64,000 nucleotides of DNA from assembly GCF_003367195.1 (NCBI RefSeq), contig NZ_QRGO01000002.1, positions 616,748-680,747 of the forward strand, written 5' to 3'. The position numbers and the translations under genes were made by a program. The stretch is from Undibacter mobilis. GTDB lineage: Bacteria; Pseudomonadota; Alphaproteobacteria; Rhizobiales; Xanthobacteraceae. The notes beneath the pieces were generated by a model, which had not been told where the DNA came from, ran no database searches, and saw only the letters and a list, made by a program, of their open reading frames with translations. Below are positions 35,897 through 44,164 of the stretch, piece by piece (position 1 is the first letter of the stretch; the number at the start of each line of letters is the position of its first letter).

Positions 35897-38800
35897 ATGA
35901 TTCTTACCCGGTTGCGTCTCCTCGGTTTCAAGTCCTTCGTTGAACCGACCGATTTCGTTATCGAGCCGGGCCTGACCGGCGTGGTCGGTCCCAACGGCTG
36001 CGGCAAATCGAACCTGGTCGAAGCGCTGCGCTGGGTCATGGGTGAGAACTCGTACAAGTCGATGCGCGCGTCCTCGATGGACGACGTCATCTTCTCGGGT
36101 TCGAACACGCGTCCGGCCCGTAACAATGCCGAAGTCGCGATCCTGATCGACAACAAGGAACGCTCGGCGCCGGCGCAGTTCAACGATACCGACCAGCTCG
36201 AGATCGCGCGCCGCATTGAGCGCGAGTCCGGTTCGGCCTATCGCATCAACGGCAAGGAAGTGCGCGCCCGCGACGTGCAGATCGTGTTCGCCGATGCCTC
36301 GACCGGCGCGCGCTCGCCTGCCCTTGTGCATCAAGGCCGCATCGGCGAAATCATCCAGGCCAAGCCCGAACAGCGGCGCCGCGTACTTGAAGAAGCCGCC
36401 GGCGTTTCCGGACTGCACGCCCGCCGTCATGAAGCCGAACTGCGCCTGAAGGCTGCCGAAGCCAATCTGCTGCGCATCGAAGATGTGATCGGCCAGCTCG
36501 CCGGCCAGATGGAAGCGCTGCGCAAGCAGGCCAAGCAGGCGATCCGCTACCGCACGGTCTCGGCGCAGGTGCGCAAGACTGAAGCGACGCTCTATCACCT
36601 GCGCTGGACCGCAGCGAATGTCGAACAGGCCGCCGCAGAGCACGCCAAGGATCTGTGCGTGCGCGAAGTCGCCGCGCGCACCGAAGCGCAGGCCGAAGCC
36701 TCGGTCCGCCAGACCAATCTCGCCGCCACTTTGCCGCCGCTGCGCGAGGCCGAAGCCCGCGCCGGCGCCGCGCTGCATCGCCTCAACATCGCCATGCAGG
36801 AGCTTGATCGCGAGGAGCAGCGCGCCAAGGATCGCATCAGCGAACTCGACAAACGCCTCGTGCAATTCGCCGCCGACGCCGAGCGCGAGCAGAAGCTGGT
36901 CGCCGATGCTGACGCCGCGATCGCCCGCCTCGCCGCGGAAGAAGAGATGATCAAGGCCGAGGCGGCCGAAAGCGCCGGTCGCCGCAGTGGCGTCGATGCC
37001 CGTGTCGATGAGGCGAGCAACGCGCTCGCCGCCGCCGAAAAGGTATTCTCCGAGCTCACGGCGCGGCTGGCCGACCTCACCGCGCAGCGCAACCAGCTCG
37101 AAAGCGCCATGCGACAGCACCGCGACCGCGCCGGCAAGATCGAGGCCGAAATGGCCGAGATCACGCGCGAGATCGAGACGCTGAGTGGCCATAGCGGCCC
37201 CGATCTGGCGGCGCTGACGGCTCAGGTCGAGGATCTGCAGCAGGCGCTGGCCATTGCCGAGAATGCGGCGATCGACGCCGAGGCTGCCCATGCTGCTGCG
37301 CGCGCGGCGCTGGAAGCTTCGCGCAATCCGCTCACCGAGGCCGAACGCCGCGTACAGCGGCTGGAGACCGAAGCCAAAACGCTGTCGAAGGTGCTGGCCG
37401 TCGAAAGCAAGAATTTGTGGCCGCCGGTGATGGACAACATCACCGTCGACAAGGGCTTCGAGAAGGCTCTCGGCGCCGCCCTCGGCGACGATCTCGATGC
37501 GCCGATCGATGCGACGGCGCCGATGCGCTGGGTCGGTTCGACGGTCGACGCGAACGATCCGGCACTGCCGGATGGCGCGTCTCCGCTCTCCGCCCATGTC
37601 CGCGCGCCCGAAGAACTGACGCGCCGCCTCAATCAGATCGGCGTCGTCGACAAGGAAGCCGGCCCGCGCCTCGCCGCGCAACTTCGGCCGGGCCAGCGTC
37701 TCGTCTCGCCTGAAGGTGACCTGTGGCGCTGGGACGGTTTTGCCGCCGCCGCGCACGCGCCGACCGGCGCCGCGCGCCGCCTCGCCGAGCGCGCCCGCCT
37801 TGCCGAGATCGAGTCCGAACTCGAAGTCGCCCGCGCCGACGCCGAATCTGCCCGCCGGCACAGCGAAGCCGCGCAAGCCGCCCTGACCGCCGCCGCCGCC
37901 GCCGAGCAGGAACACCGTAATGCCGGCCGCGAACGGCAGCGCGAGGTCAATGCGGCGCGCGACCGCCACGAAGTGGCCGAGCGCGAAGTCAACCGCAACG
38001 CCGCGCGGCTGTCGGCGCTGACCGAAGCCCATGCCCGCCTCACCGCCAACCACGACGAAGCCACCACCGGCACGGCGCAGGCAGAGACGGCGCTGGCCGC
38101 GCTTGCCCCGGCGGCCGACCTCGAGGCCGAACTTGCCACCGTGCGCGACGATATCGCCGCCAAGCGCGCTCACCTCGCCGAAGTTCGCGCCGAACAGCAG
38201 GCCATCGTCCGTGAAGCGGAAATCGCCGACCGCCGCCTGCGTCAGGTTGGCGAGGAGAAGGACGGCTGGTTCACGCGGCAGGAAAGCGCGCGCGGCCAGA
38301 CCGAGACACTCTCACAGCGCATCGCCGAGGCGCAGCGCGATCGTACCGAACTCGAAAATGCACCGCAGGTCTTTGCCGAGAAGCGTGAAGCGCTGATCAG
38401 CGAAGTGCAGTTGGCCGAGGCCGATCGCCGCGAATGCGCCGACAGGCTGCAGGAAGCCGAGAACGCGCTGGGCGAGGCCGATCGCGACGCCCGCGCGGCG
38501 CTGGAAGCCGCCTCGACCGCGCGTGAAGAAGCCGCCCGCGCCGAGGAGCGCTTCGAGGCGTCCAAGCGCCGCCTTGCCGATATCGCCCGCGAAATCCACG
38601 ACATGCTCGAGGTCGAGCCGCAGGGCGTTGCCGAACTTGCCGAACTGACCGAGGGCGAGGCCCTGCCCGACCTCGCCGAAATCGAGGCCACGCTGGAGCG
38701 GCTGCGCCGCGAGCGCGAGCGTCTCGGTGCCGTCAATCTGCGCGCCGAAGAGGAACTGGTCGAGGTCGAGACCCAGCATACGTCGCTGACCGCCGAGCGC

Positions 38801-39349
38801 GACGATCTCGTCGAGGCGATCAAAAAACTGCGCCTTGGCATCCAGAGCCTCAACCGCGAAGCGCGCGAACGCCTGATGGCGTCGTTCCAGCAGGTCAACA
38901 CGCACTTCCAGCAGCTCTTCACCAAGCTGTTCAACGGCGGCACCGCCGAGTTGCAGCTCATCGAAAGCGACGATCCGCTGGAAGCCGGCCTTGAAATCCT
39001 GGCGAAGCCCCCCGGCAAGAAGCCGGCGACTTTGTCGCTGCTGTCCGGCGGTGAACAGGCGCTGACCGCGATGGCGCTGATCTTCGCCGTGTTCCTCACC
39101 AATCCGGCGCCGATCTGCGTGCTGGACGAAGTCGACGCACCGCTCGACGATCACAACGTCGAACGATTCTGTGACATGCTGGATGAAATGACGCAGTCGA
39201 CCGATACGCGCTTCGTCATCATTACGCACAATCCGATCACCATGGCGCGCATGAACCGGTTGTTCGGCGTCACGATGGCGGAACGCGGCGTCTCCCAGCT
39301 CGTTTCAGTGGATCTCGAAGCCGCCGTGCGCTTCCGCGAGGCCGGCTGA
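35897..39349 (+). CDS. smc: Chromosome segregation protein SMC
   Basis: A 1150-residue SMC ATPase that folds chromosomes with ScpA/ScpB. Walker A is GPNGCGKS (31-38). Two very long Ala/Glu/Arg-rich coiled coils flank the hinge (about 510-630, NLWPPVMDNITVDKGFEKALG). The ABC signature LLSGGEQALTAMALIFAVF and Walker B CVLDEVDAPLDDHN lie near the C-terminus. I used the ATG at 35897 (MILTRLRLLGFKSF), the family start; an upstream in-frame ATG at 35867 adds ten residues without homology. Only the coiled coils show strong residue bias. Confidence 0.97.
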   Translation: MILTRLRLLGFKSFVEPTDFVIEPGLTGVVGPNGCGKSNLVEALRWVMGENSYKSMRASSMDDVIFSGSNTRPARNNAEVAILIDNKERSAPAQFNDTDQLEIARRIERESGSAYRINGKEVRARDVQIVFADASTGARSPALVHQGRIGEIIQAKPEQRRRVLEEAAGVSGLHARRHEAELRLKAAEANLLRIEDVIGQLAGQMEALRKQAKQAIRYRTVSAQVRKTEATLYHLRWTAANVEQAAAEHAKDLCVREVAARTEAQAEASVRQTNLAATLPPLREAEARAGAALHRLNIAMQELDREEQRAKDRISELDKRLVQFAADAEREQKLVADADAAIARLAAEEEMIKAEAAESAGRRSGVDARVDEASNALAAAEKVFSELTARLADLTAQRNQLESAMRQHRDRAGKIEAEMAEITREIETLSGHSGPDLAALTAQVEDLQQALAIAENAAIDAEAAHAAARAALEASRNPLTEAERRVQRLETEAKTLSKVLAVESKNLWPPVMDNITVDKGFEKALGAALGDDLDAPIDATAPMRWVGSTVDANDPALPDGASPLSAHVRAPEELTRRLNQIGVVDKEAGPRLAAQLRPGQRLVSPEGDLWRWDGFAAAAHAPTGAARRLAERARLAEIESELEVARADAESARRHSEAAQAALTAAAAAEQEHRNAGRERQREVNAARDRHEVAEREVNRNAARLSALTEAHARLTANHDEATTGTAQAETALAALAPAADLEAELATVRDDIAAKRAHLAEVRAEQQAIVREAEIADRRLRQVGEEKDGWFTRQESARGQTETLSQRIAEAQRDRTELENAPQVFAEKREALISEVQLAEADRRECADRLQEAENALGEADRDARAALEAASTAREEAARAEERFEASKRRLADIAREIHDMLEVEPQGVAELAELTEGEALPDLAEIEATLERLRRERERLGAVNLRAEEELVEVETQHTSLTAERDDLVEAIKKLRLGIQSLNREARERLMASFQQVNTHFQQLFTKLFNGGTAELQLIESDDPLEAGLEILAKPPGKKPATLSLLSGGEQALTAMALIFAVFLTNPAPICVLDEVDAPLDDHNVERFCDMLDEMTQSTDTRFVIITHNPITMARMNRLFGVTMAERGVSQLVSVDLEAAVRFREAG

Positions 39350-39561
39350 CGCTGGCGTGCAGATATTATTCTGCATTGATAAATTGGAAGGTCGGACGAT
39401 CCGCCGATCTTTTGTTACAATTGCCATATATTAAACATCTAGTTGCAATCGCGTGATGCCGCAGTTGCAGTAAAAAACATTTGGCATTTGTCGATTTGAG
39501 AGATAGGACGCACGCGCGCGCTTAGCGAACGCTTATGCCCTATACGATGAAGGAAAATGGA

Positions 39562-39762
39562 ATGGCTAAAAAGTCCTCCAAAAAGGCCGCCACGAAGAAA
39601 ATTCGGCGCAGGCCCTGGACCAATGAAGAATACAAGAAGCTGAAAGCGCATTCGAAAGCGCGTACGCCGGTCGCCAAGATCGCCAAGGAGTTCAAGCGGA
39701 CCCCGGGCGCACTGCGCCAGCAGGCGCTCAAGCTCAACATTGGGCTGGGTCACCAGCGCTAA
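39562..39762 (+). CDS. Small basic Myb/SANT-like protein
   Basis: A 66-residue protein: a Lys/Ala-rich head (MAKKSSKKAATKKIRRR) and one helix-turn-helix-like unit, RPWTNEEYKKLKAHSKARTP then AKIAKEFKRTPGALRQQALK, like a single SANT/Myb repeat. AAGGA is seven bases before this ATG; an earlier ATG at 39535 is less likely. Similar small proteins are common in Bradyrhizobium relatives as I recall. DNA binding is likely from the charge and fold; the target is unknown. The upstream gap is unusually AT-rich. Confidence 0.75.
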   Translation: MAKKSSKKAATKKIRRRPWTNEEYKKLKAHSKARTPVAKIAKEFKRTPGALRQQALKLNIGLGHQR

Positions 39763-39777
39763 GCGATCGAACCGTCG

Positions 39778-39796
39778 TTGCATGGCCGCCATGCAA
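39778..39796. promoter_or_regulatory. Perfect 9-bp palindrome after the Myb-like gene
   Basis: TTGCATGGC-C-GCCATGCAA, perfect symmetry with a one-base centre, too tight for an RNA hairpin but suited to a protein dimer. It lies 15 bases past the stop of the Myb-like gene and about 50 bases before the predicted structured RNA, so it may be the operator of that RNA. Confidence 0.4.
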
Positions 39797-39843
39797 TTCT
39801 CGCCGGAATAGATCTTCACATGAGAAAACTGGCGTTCGACGCT

Positions 39844-39970
39844 GACCCTGCGCGGAACCAACCGGCGGGGTCGGGGTTAATGATCCGTCTGTTAAGTCGG
39901 GCGGCTCCCCCCTTACCCCCCGAATAGCCGTCTGGCGAAAGGCCCCGAACGCGAGTTCGGGGCCTTTTTT
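39844..39970 (+). ncRNA. Candidate small RNA or leader with C-rich loop
   Basis: The 315-base gap between the Myb-like gene and lemA contains three possible hairpins in a row: GACCC...GGGTC (39844-39872), CGGGCGGCT/AGCCGTCTG (39898-39906 and 39926-39934) whose loop is CCCCCC-TTA-CCCCCC-GAAT, and a strong terminator (39941-39970). C-rich loops next to a terminator are typical of small RNAs that bind ribosome sites. It could also be the terminated leader of lemA, whose ATG is 107 bases further on. The 5' end is unknown. Confidence 0.5.
39941..39970 (+). terminator. Rho-independent terminator
   Basis: GGCCCCGAAC-GCGA-GTTCGGGGCC followed by TTTTTT: ten-base perfect arms, a four-base loop and a six-T run. 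One of the clearest terminators in the window. It ends transcription from the Myb-like gene or from the candidate small RNA. Confidence 0.92.
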
Positions 39971-40077
39971 CTGTGATCAGACAGGTTTAGAGATAGTTCC
40001 AGACCGCGACCGGAGCCGGCTGCCCCGGCGCAAGCCCCGTCGGCAGATGTGGGCGCAGGTTCATCAGGAGCGCTTCA

Positions 40078-40641
40078 ATGTCCACCACCGGCTGGGTCAT
40101 CCTTGGCGTCGTCGTCGTCATCGTTCTGTGGGCGATTTCTGTATACAATAGCCTCGTCGCTATGCGGCAACGGGCCAACCAGGCCTTTGCCGACGTCGAC
40201 GTCCAGCTCAAGCAGCGACACGACCTCATCCCGAATCTTGTCGAGACCGTGAAAGGCTACGCCGCGCACGAACGCGGCACGCTGGAAGCCGTCGTCCAGG
40301 CTCGCAATGCCGCAATCGCCGCTCCCGGCGTCGAACAAAAGGTGGCCGCCGAGAACATGCTGAGCGGCGCGCTGCGCCAGCTTTTCGCCCTTGCCGAGAG
40401 CTATCCGGACCTGAAGGCCAACACCAACTTCCTGCAGCTCCAGAGCGAACTCGCCGACATCGAGAACAAGCTCGCCGCCGCGCGCCGCTTCTTCAACAAT
40501 GCGGTGCAGGAATACAACACCGGGATCGAACAGTTCCCGGCTGCCCTGTTTGCCGGCATGTTCGGCTTCCACCCCCGCACCTTCTTTGATCTCGGTGACG
40601 CGCGCCCGCAGCTGGAGCAGGCGCCGAGCGTGAAGTTCTAG
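40078..40641 (+). CDS. lemA: LemA family protein
   Basis: A 187-residue protein with an N-terminal membrane helix (about 5-22, WVILGVVVVIVLWAISVYNS) and a helical bundle. VDVQLKQRHDLIPNLVETVK and the later AESYPDLKANTNFLQLQSEL with ALFAGMFGF are textbook LemA. The soluble part probably faces outward. The function is unclear; it is usually next to an M48/HtpX-like protease, as here, suggesting they work together in membrane protein quality control. Confidence 0.95.
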   Translation: MSTTGWVILGVVVVIVLWAISVYNSLVAMRQRANQAFADVDVQLKQRHDLIPNLVETVKGYAAHERGTLEAVVQARNAAIAAPGVEQKVAAENMLSGALRQLFALAESYPDLKANTNFLQLQSELADIENKLAAARRFFNNAVQEYNTGIEQFPAALFAGMFGFHPRTFFDLGDARPQLEQAPSVKF

Positions 40642-40645
40642 CCTG

Positions 40646-40768
40646 CCTGTCCCGGGCGCAGCGCAGCATGGAATGATGCGCTGCTGACCCGGGATCGCCA
40701 GGTCCCGGTCCGTAACGGTCCCGGATCAGCAGCGCACCGCTCACGCGCTGCGCCGCGCCCGGGACAGG
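40646..40768. repeat. Large nested palindrome between lemA and M48 gene
   Basis: Outer arms CCTGTCCCGGGCGC (40646-40659) and GCGCCCGGGACAGG (40755-40768) are perfect over 14 bases. Inner arms GCGCTGCTGA and TCAGCAGCGC (from 40678 and 40725) and CCCGG/CCGGG pairs add a second level. It differs in sequence from the GGAATGAC repeats. It lies within the lemA-M48 operon and could lower read-through or protect the upstream message. Confidence 0.85.
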
Positions 40769-40778
40769 TGGAAGCAGC

Positions 40779-41960
40779 ATGGCCGCCTACGGTCTTTACA
40801 CACACATCCAGTCGAACCGGCGCCGGTCGATCGCGCTGCTCATCGGCCTGTTCTTCCTCGTTTATGTACTGGTGTTCGCCGGGGCGCTGCTGGCCGAGGC
40901 GCTCAGCATCGCCAACGCCCCGCTGGATTATCTGATCCAGGCAGCAACCTACGACTTCGTCGTGGCGGCTCCCTTCGCCACCGTAGGCACCATCATCTGG
41001 GTATTCATTGCCTACAAGTTTCATCAGAAGATGATCGACGCCGTCACCGGCGCCCATCCCATCACCCGCGCCGAAGAGCCGCAGCTTTATAATCTGCTGG
41101 AGAACCTGTGCATCTCGCGCGGCATCACCATGCCGACCTTGCGCATCGCCGAAGACGACGCTCTCAACGCCTTCGCCACCGGTCTCAACGACAAACAATA
41201 TTCGATCACGGTGACGCGCGGACTTATCGGCGCGCTGAACGATCAGGAAATGGAAGCGGTGCTCGGCCACGAGCTGACCCACATCCGCAATGGCGATGTG
41301 CGCATGCTGGTAATCGCCGTGGTGATCGCGGGCGTCATCTCCTTCTTCGGCGAAATGGTGTTCCGGCTGTTCTTCCAGAACGCCTATTACGGCGGTTTCC
41401 GCCGCCGCGACAGCAATGACGACCGCAAGGGCGGCGGCGCCGCGATTGCGATCGTCATCGCCATCGTCCTGATCGTCGTCGCCTGGATTCTGTCGATCGT
41501 GATCCGCTTTGCGCTATCCCGCCAGCGCGAGTATCTCGCCGATGCCGGCGCGGTCGAACTCACCAAGAATCCCGACGCCATGATCACGGCATTGCGCAAG
41601 ATCGAGAATCGCGGCGAACTGGCGAGCGCCAATTCATCCGTGATGGAAATGTGCATCGACAATCCTCGGCAGGGCTTCAGCGACATCTTCGCCACCCATC
41701 CGTCGGTCGATGCGCGTGTGGCAGCGCTGGTCAAGTTCGCCGGTGGCCACGACCCAGGACCTCTGGCGCTGGAAGCGCCAGCCGATCCGGCAGGGCAGAT
41801 CGAAGACGCTGCCTCAAAGGGGCCCTGGGGCACTGAGCCACAACAAGACGGCAGCGCAAAGGGCCCGTGGGAAACAGGTCCGACACAAGACAAGCCGTTT
41901 CTGCCCGATCGATCCCCGCTCGACGACAGCAGCGGCCCGAGCGGATCTACCCCCCGATAG
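40779..41960 (+). CDS. M48 family (HtpX-like) membrane metalloprotease
   Basis: A 393-residue inner membrane zinc protease. Two membrane helices (about 20-42 and 60-79) precede the zinc motif HELTH (164-168) in VLGHELTHIRNGD. A second helix pair at about 180-245 encloses a cytoplasmic loop, and the third ligand Glu is expected near SRQREYLADAGAVELTKNP. The C-terminal 60 residues are a Pro/Gly/Asp-rich tail with a repeated KGPWGTEPQQD/KGPWETGPTQD unit, which is unusual. It degrades damaged membrane proteins by family analogy. It is paired with lemA. Confidence 0.93.
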   Translation: MAAYGLYTHIQSNRRRSIALLIGLFFLVYVLVFAGALLAEALSIANAPLDYLIQAATYDFVVAAPFATVGTIIWVFIAYKFHQKMIDAVTGAHPITRAEEPQLYNLLENLCISRGITMPTLRIAEDDALNAFATGLNDKQYSITVTRGLIGALNDQEMEAVLGHELTHIRNGDVRMLVIAVVIAGVISFFGEMVFRLFFQNAYYGGFRRRDSNDDRKGGGAAIAIVIAIVLIVVAWILSIVIRFALSRQREYLADAGAVELTKNPDAMITALRKIENRGELASANSSVMEMCIDNPRQGFSDIFATHPSVDARVAALVKFAGGHDPGPLALEAPADPAGQIEDAASKGPWGTEPQQDGSAKGPWETGPTQDKPFLPDRSPLDDSSGPSGSTPR

Positions 41961-41986
41961 AACCATCGCTTACGAAAGTCCCCTCC

Positions 41987-42592
41987 ATGCCATCCTCTCT
42001 GCCTTGGCCTGAACCCGTTGTCCTGAACGGCACCCACGCGCGCCTTGCGCCACTCACGCTTGCCCATCGCGAGGGCCTGATCGACGCGGTGAAGGACGGC
42101 GAGTTATGGCAGCTCTGGTACACGGCAATCCCCTCGCCCGAAGGCATGGAGAAAGAGATCGAGCGACGGCTCGGCCTGCAGGCCGCCGGATCGATGTTGC
42201 CGTTTACTGTGTTCGACGGCGACGGCCGCATTGCCGGCATGACCACGTACATGAACATCGACGCCGCCAATCGCCGCGTCGAGATCGGCTCGACCTGGTA
42301 CGCAAAACGCGTACAGCGAACCGCCCTTAACACCGAATGCAAATTGATGCTGTTGACGCATGCCTTCGAGCGGCTGGATTGCATCGCCGTCGAATTCCGC
42401 ACGCACTTCTTCAATCGGGCCAGCCGGCGCGGCATCGAACGGCTCGGCGCCAAGCTGGACGGCATTCTGCGCAGCCATCAGATCGGCGCGGGCGGCGCGC
42501 TGCGCGACACCGTCGTCTACAGCATTATCGCCAGCGAATGGCCGACGGTGAAGCAGCATCTGGCATTTTCGCTGGCGCGGCCGCCGGGCTAG
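41987..42592 (+). CDS. RimJ/RimL-type GNAT N-acetyltransferase
   Basis: A 201-residue GNAT enzyme of the ribosomal-protein-alanine acetyltransferase type. RLAPLTLAHREGLIDAVKDG at the start, then DAANRRVEIGSTWYAKRVQR (the V/I-E-I-G strand and acetyl-CoA region) and NRASRRGIERLGAKLDGIL fit the fold. The peptide substrate is unknown. The start ATG at 41987 is 27 bases after the M48 stop, so it could be cotranscribed. Confidence 0.88.
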   Translation: MPSSLPWPEPVVLNGTHARLAPLTLAHREGLIDAVKDGELWQLWYTAIPSPEGMEKEIERRLGLQAAGSMLPFTVFDGDGRIAGMTTYMNIDAANRRVEIGSTWYAKRVQRTALNTECKLMLLTHAFERLDCIAVEFRTHFFNRASRRGIERLGAKLDGILRSHQIGAGGALRDTVVYSIIASEWPTVKQHLAFSLARPPG

Positions 42593-42617
42593 CGACGCGC
42601 CCGCCCTGATCTTCGCG

Positions 42618-43166
42618 TCAGTGTCCTTCGAAGCCGATCAACGTGCGCACCGGCACGCCGAGCTTGCGCAGCCTCTCGGCGCCGCCGAGTTCGGGCAGGT
42701 CGATGACGAAACAGGCGGCCAGCACCTCTGCCCCTAACTGGCGAAGCAGTTTAACCGCCGCCTCGGCGGTACCGCCGGTCGCGATCAGGTCATCCACCAG
42801 CACCACACGCTCGCCTTCGACCAGCGCGTCGGCATGCATTTCGATGATGTCCTCGCCGTATTCCAGCGCATAGGCGACGCTCACCGTCTTGTGCGGCAGC
42901 TTGCCCTTCTTGCGGATCGGCACGAAGCCGGCCGACACCTGATGCGCCACCGCGCCACCGAGAATGAAGCCGCGCGCTTCGATACCGGCAACCTTGTCGA
43001 TCTTGGAGCCGGCCCAGGGCTGCACCAGTTCGTCGACGGCGCGCCGGAAGGCGCGCGCATTGCCGAGCAGCGTGGTGATGTCGCGGAAGACGATGCCGGG
43101 CTTGGGATAGTCCGGGATCGAGCGCACGGCATCGCGGAGTTCGGATTGGACGGTCGTTTCATTCAT
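42618..43166 (-). CDS. apt: Adenine phosphoribosyltransferase
   Basis: A 182-residue purine salvage enzyme that joins adenine and PRPP to AMP. The PRPP loop [17 protein letters not shown] and the substrate region [14 protein letters not shown] are clear. The ATG at 43166 gives the usual length; a GTG at 43181 would overlap the upstream gene region needlessly. It lies 18 bases after mtnP, whose product releases adenine, so the two genes act in sequence to recycle adenine from methylthioadenosine. Confidence 0.96.
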   Translation of the reverse strand: MNETTVQSELRDAVRSIPDYPKPGIVFRDITTLLGNARAFRRAVDELVQPWAGSKIDKVAGIEARGFILGGAVAHQVSAGFVPIRKKGKLPHKTVSVAYALEYGEDIIEMHADALVEGERVVLVDDLIATGGTAEAAVKLLRQLGAEVLAACFVIDLPELGGAERLRKLGVPVRTLIGFEGH

Positions 43167-43184
43167 GATGATTGGTCTCACGCT

Positions 43185-44063
43185 CTAACGTTTGCCGAGC
43201 ACCCGGCCCGCCACCGCATCGAGCTTCCTGATCAGTTCGGGGTCGCGTGCCTCGGGCTGCGTGATCAGCGCGTTGTCCAGCGCCCGGTCGGAACCGATTG
43301 GGCAAGCCTCGTGCTCGCGCGGAAAGTCGCGCGCCAGCCGCGCCACCAGCCGCTTGGCAAGATCGGCATTGCCGAGCAACACCTTGACGATATCGGCCAC
43401 CGTGACGGCATCGTGCTCGGGATGCCAGCAGTCGAAATCGGTGACCATGGCCACCGTCGCGTAACAAATCTCGGCCTCACGGGCGAGCTTGGCCTCCGGC
43501 ATGTTGGTCATGCCGATCACCGAATAGCCGAGCTGCTTGTAGGTCATGCTCTCGGCGTAAGTGGAGAACTGCGGCCCCTCCATGCAGATATAGGTGCCGC
43601 CGATCTTGGGCTCGATGCCTTCGGCCACGGCAGCGGCCGCGATGCGGTCGCGCAGCCGCGGCGATACCGGATGCGCCATCGAGACATGAGCGACGAGGCC
43701 TTTGCCGAAAAACGAACTCTCACGCCTGTGGGTGCGGTCGACAAACTGGTCGACCAGCACAAAGGTGCCGGGCGGCATGTCCTCGCGGAACGAGCCGCAG
43801 GCCGACAGCGACACCAGATCGGTGACGCCGGCGCGCTTCAGGGCGTCGATATTGGCTCGGTAATTGATATCGGAGGGCGACAGGCGATGGCCCTTGTCGT
43901 GACGGGCCAGGAACACCACCGGCAGCCCGGCGATGTCGCCAATGCGCAGCGCGCCGGACGGCTCGCCCCACGGGCTGTGAACCCGCTCCTCGCGGACGTT
44001 TTCGAGGCCCGGCAGGTCGTAAATGCCGGAGCCGCCGATAATGCCGAGAACGGCTTTGGTCAT
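43185..44063 (-). CDS. mtnP: S-methyl-5'-thioadenosine phosphorylase
   Basis: A 292-residue phosphorylase that splits methylthioadenosine to adenine and methylthioribose-1-phosphate. LGIIGGSGIYDLPGL begins it, with PVVFLARHDKGHRLSPSDIN and TYICMEGPQFSTYAES for phosphate and purine binding. GMTNMPEAKLAREAEICYA is the usual catalytic region. The Ser/Cys choices resemble MTAP rather than purine nucleoside phosphorylase. apt follows directly. A strong minus-strand terminator lies just upstream, so mtnP has its own promoter. Confidence 0.96.
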   Translation of the reverse strand: MTKAVLGIIGGSGIYDLPGLENVREERVHSPWGEPSGALRIGDIAGLPVVFLARHDKGHRLSPSDINYRANIDALKRAGVTDLVSLSACGSFREDMPPGTFVLVDQFVDRTHRRESSFFGKGLVAHVSMAHPVSPRLRDRIAAAAVAEGIEPKIGGTYICMEGPQFSTYAESMTYKQLGYSVIGMTNMPEAKLAREAEICYATVAMVTDFDCWHPEHDAVTVADIVKVLLGNADLAKRLVARLARDFPREHEACPIGSDRALDNALITQPEARDPELIRKLDAVAGRVLGKR

Positions 44064-44109
44064 GTAAAACCTTCGCTGGAGGCAATACCCAGATTACAGC
44101 AGGCAATCC

Positions 44110-44138
44110 AAAAACAAAGGGCCCCTTGCGGGGCCCTT
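44110..44138 (-). terminator. Rho-independent terminator of the petABC operon
   Basis: AAGGGCCCC and GGGGCCCTT, nine-base arms with a four-base loop, followed on the minus strand by TTTGTTTTT. It lies 27 bases past the petC stop. Confidence 0.85.
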
Positions 44139-44164
44139 CGCATTTCAAACTCGCTGACTGCGTC

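Noticed and set aside
35837-38173. 778-codon open frame on the - strand
   Set aside because: Antisense to the coiled-coil part of smc, whose repetitive codons keep the opposite strand open.
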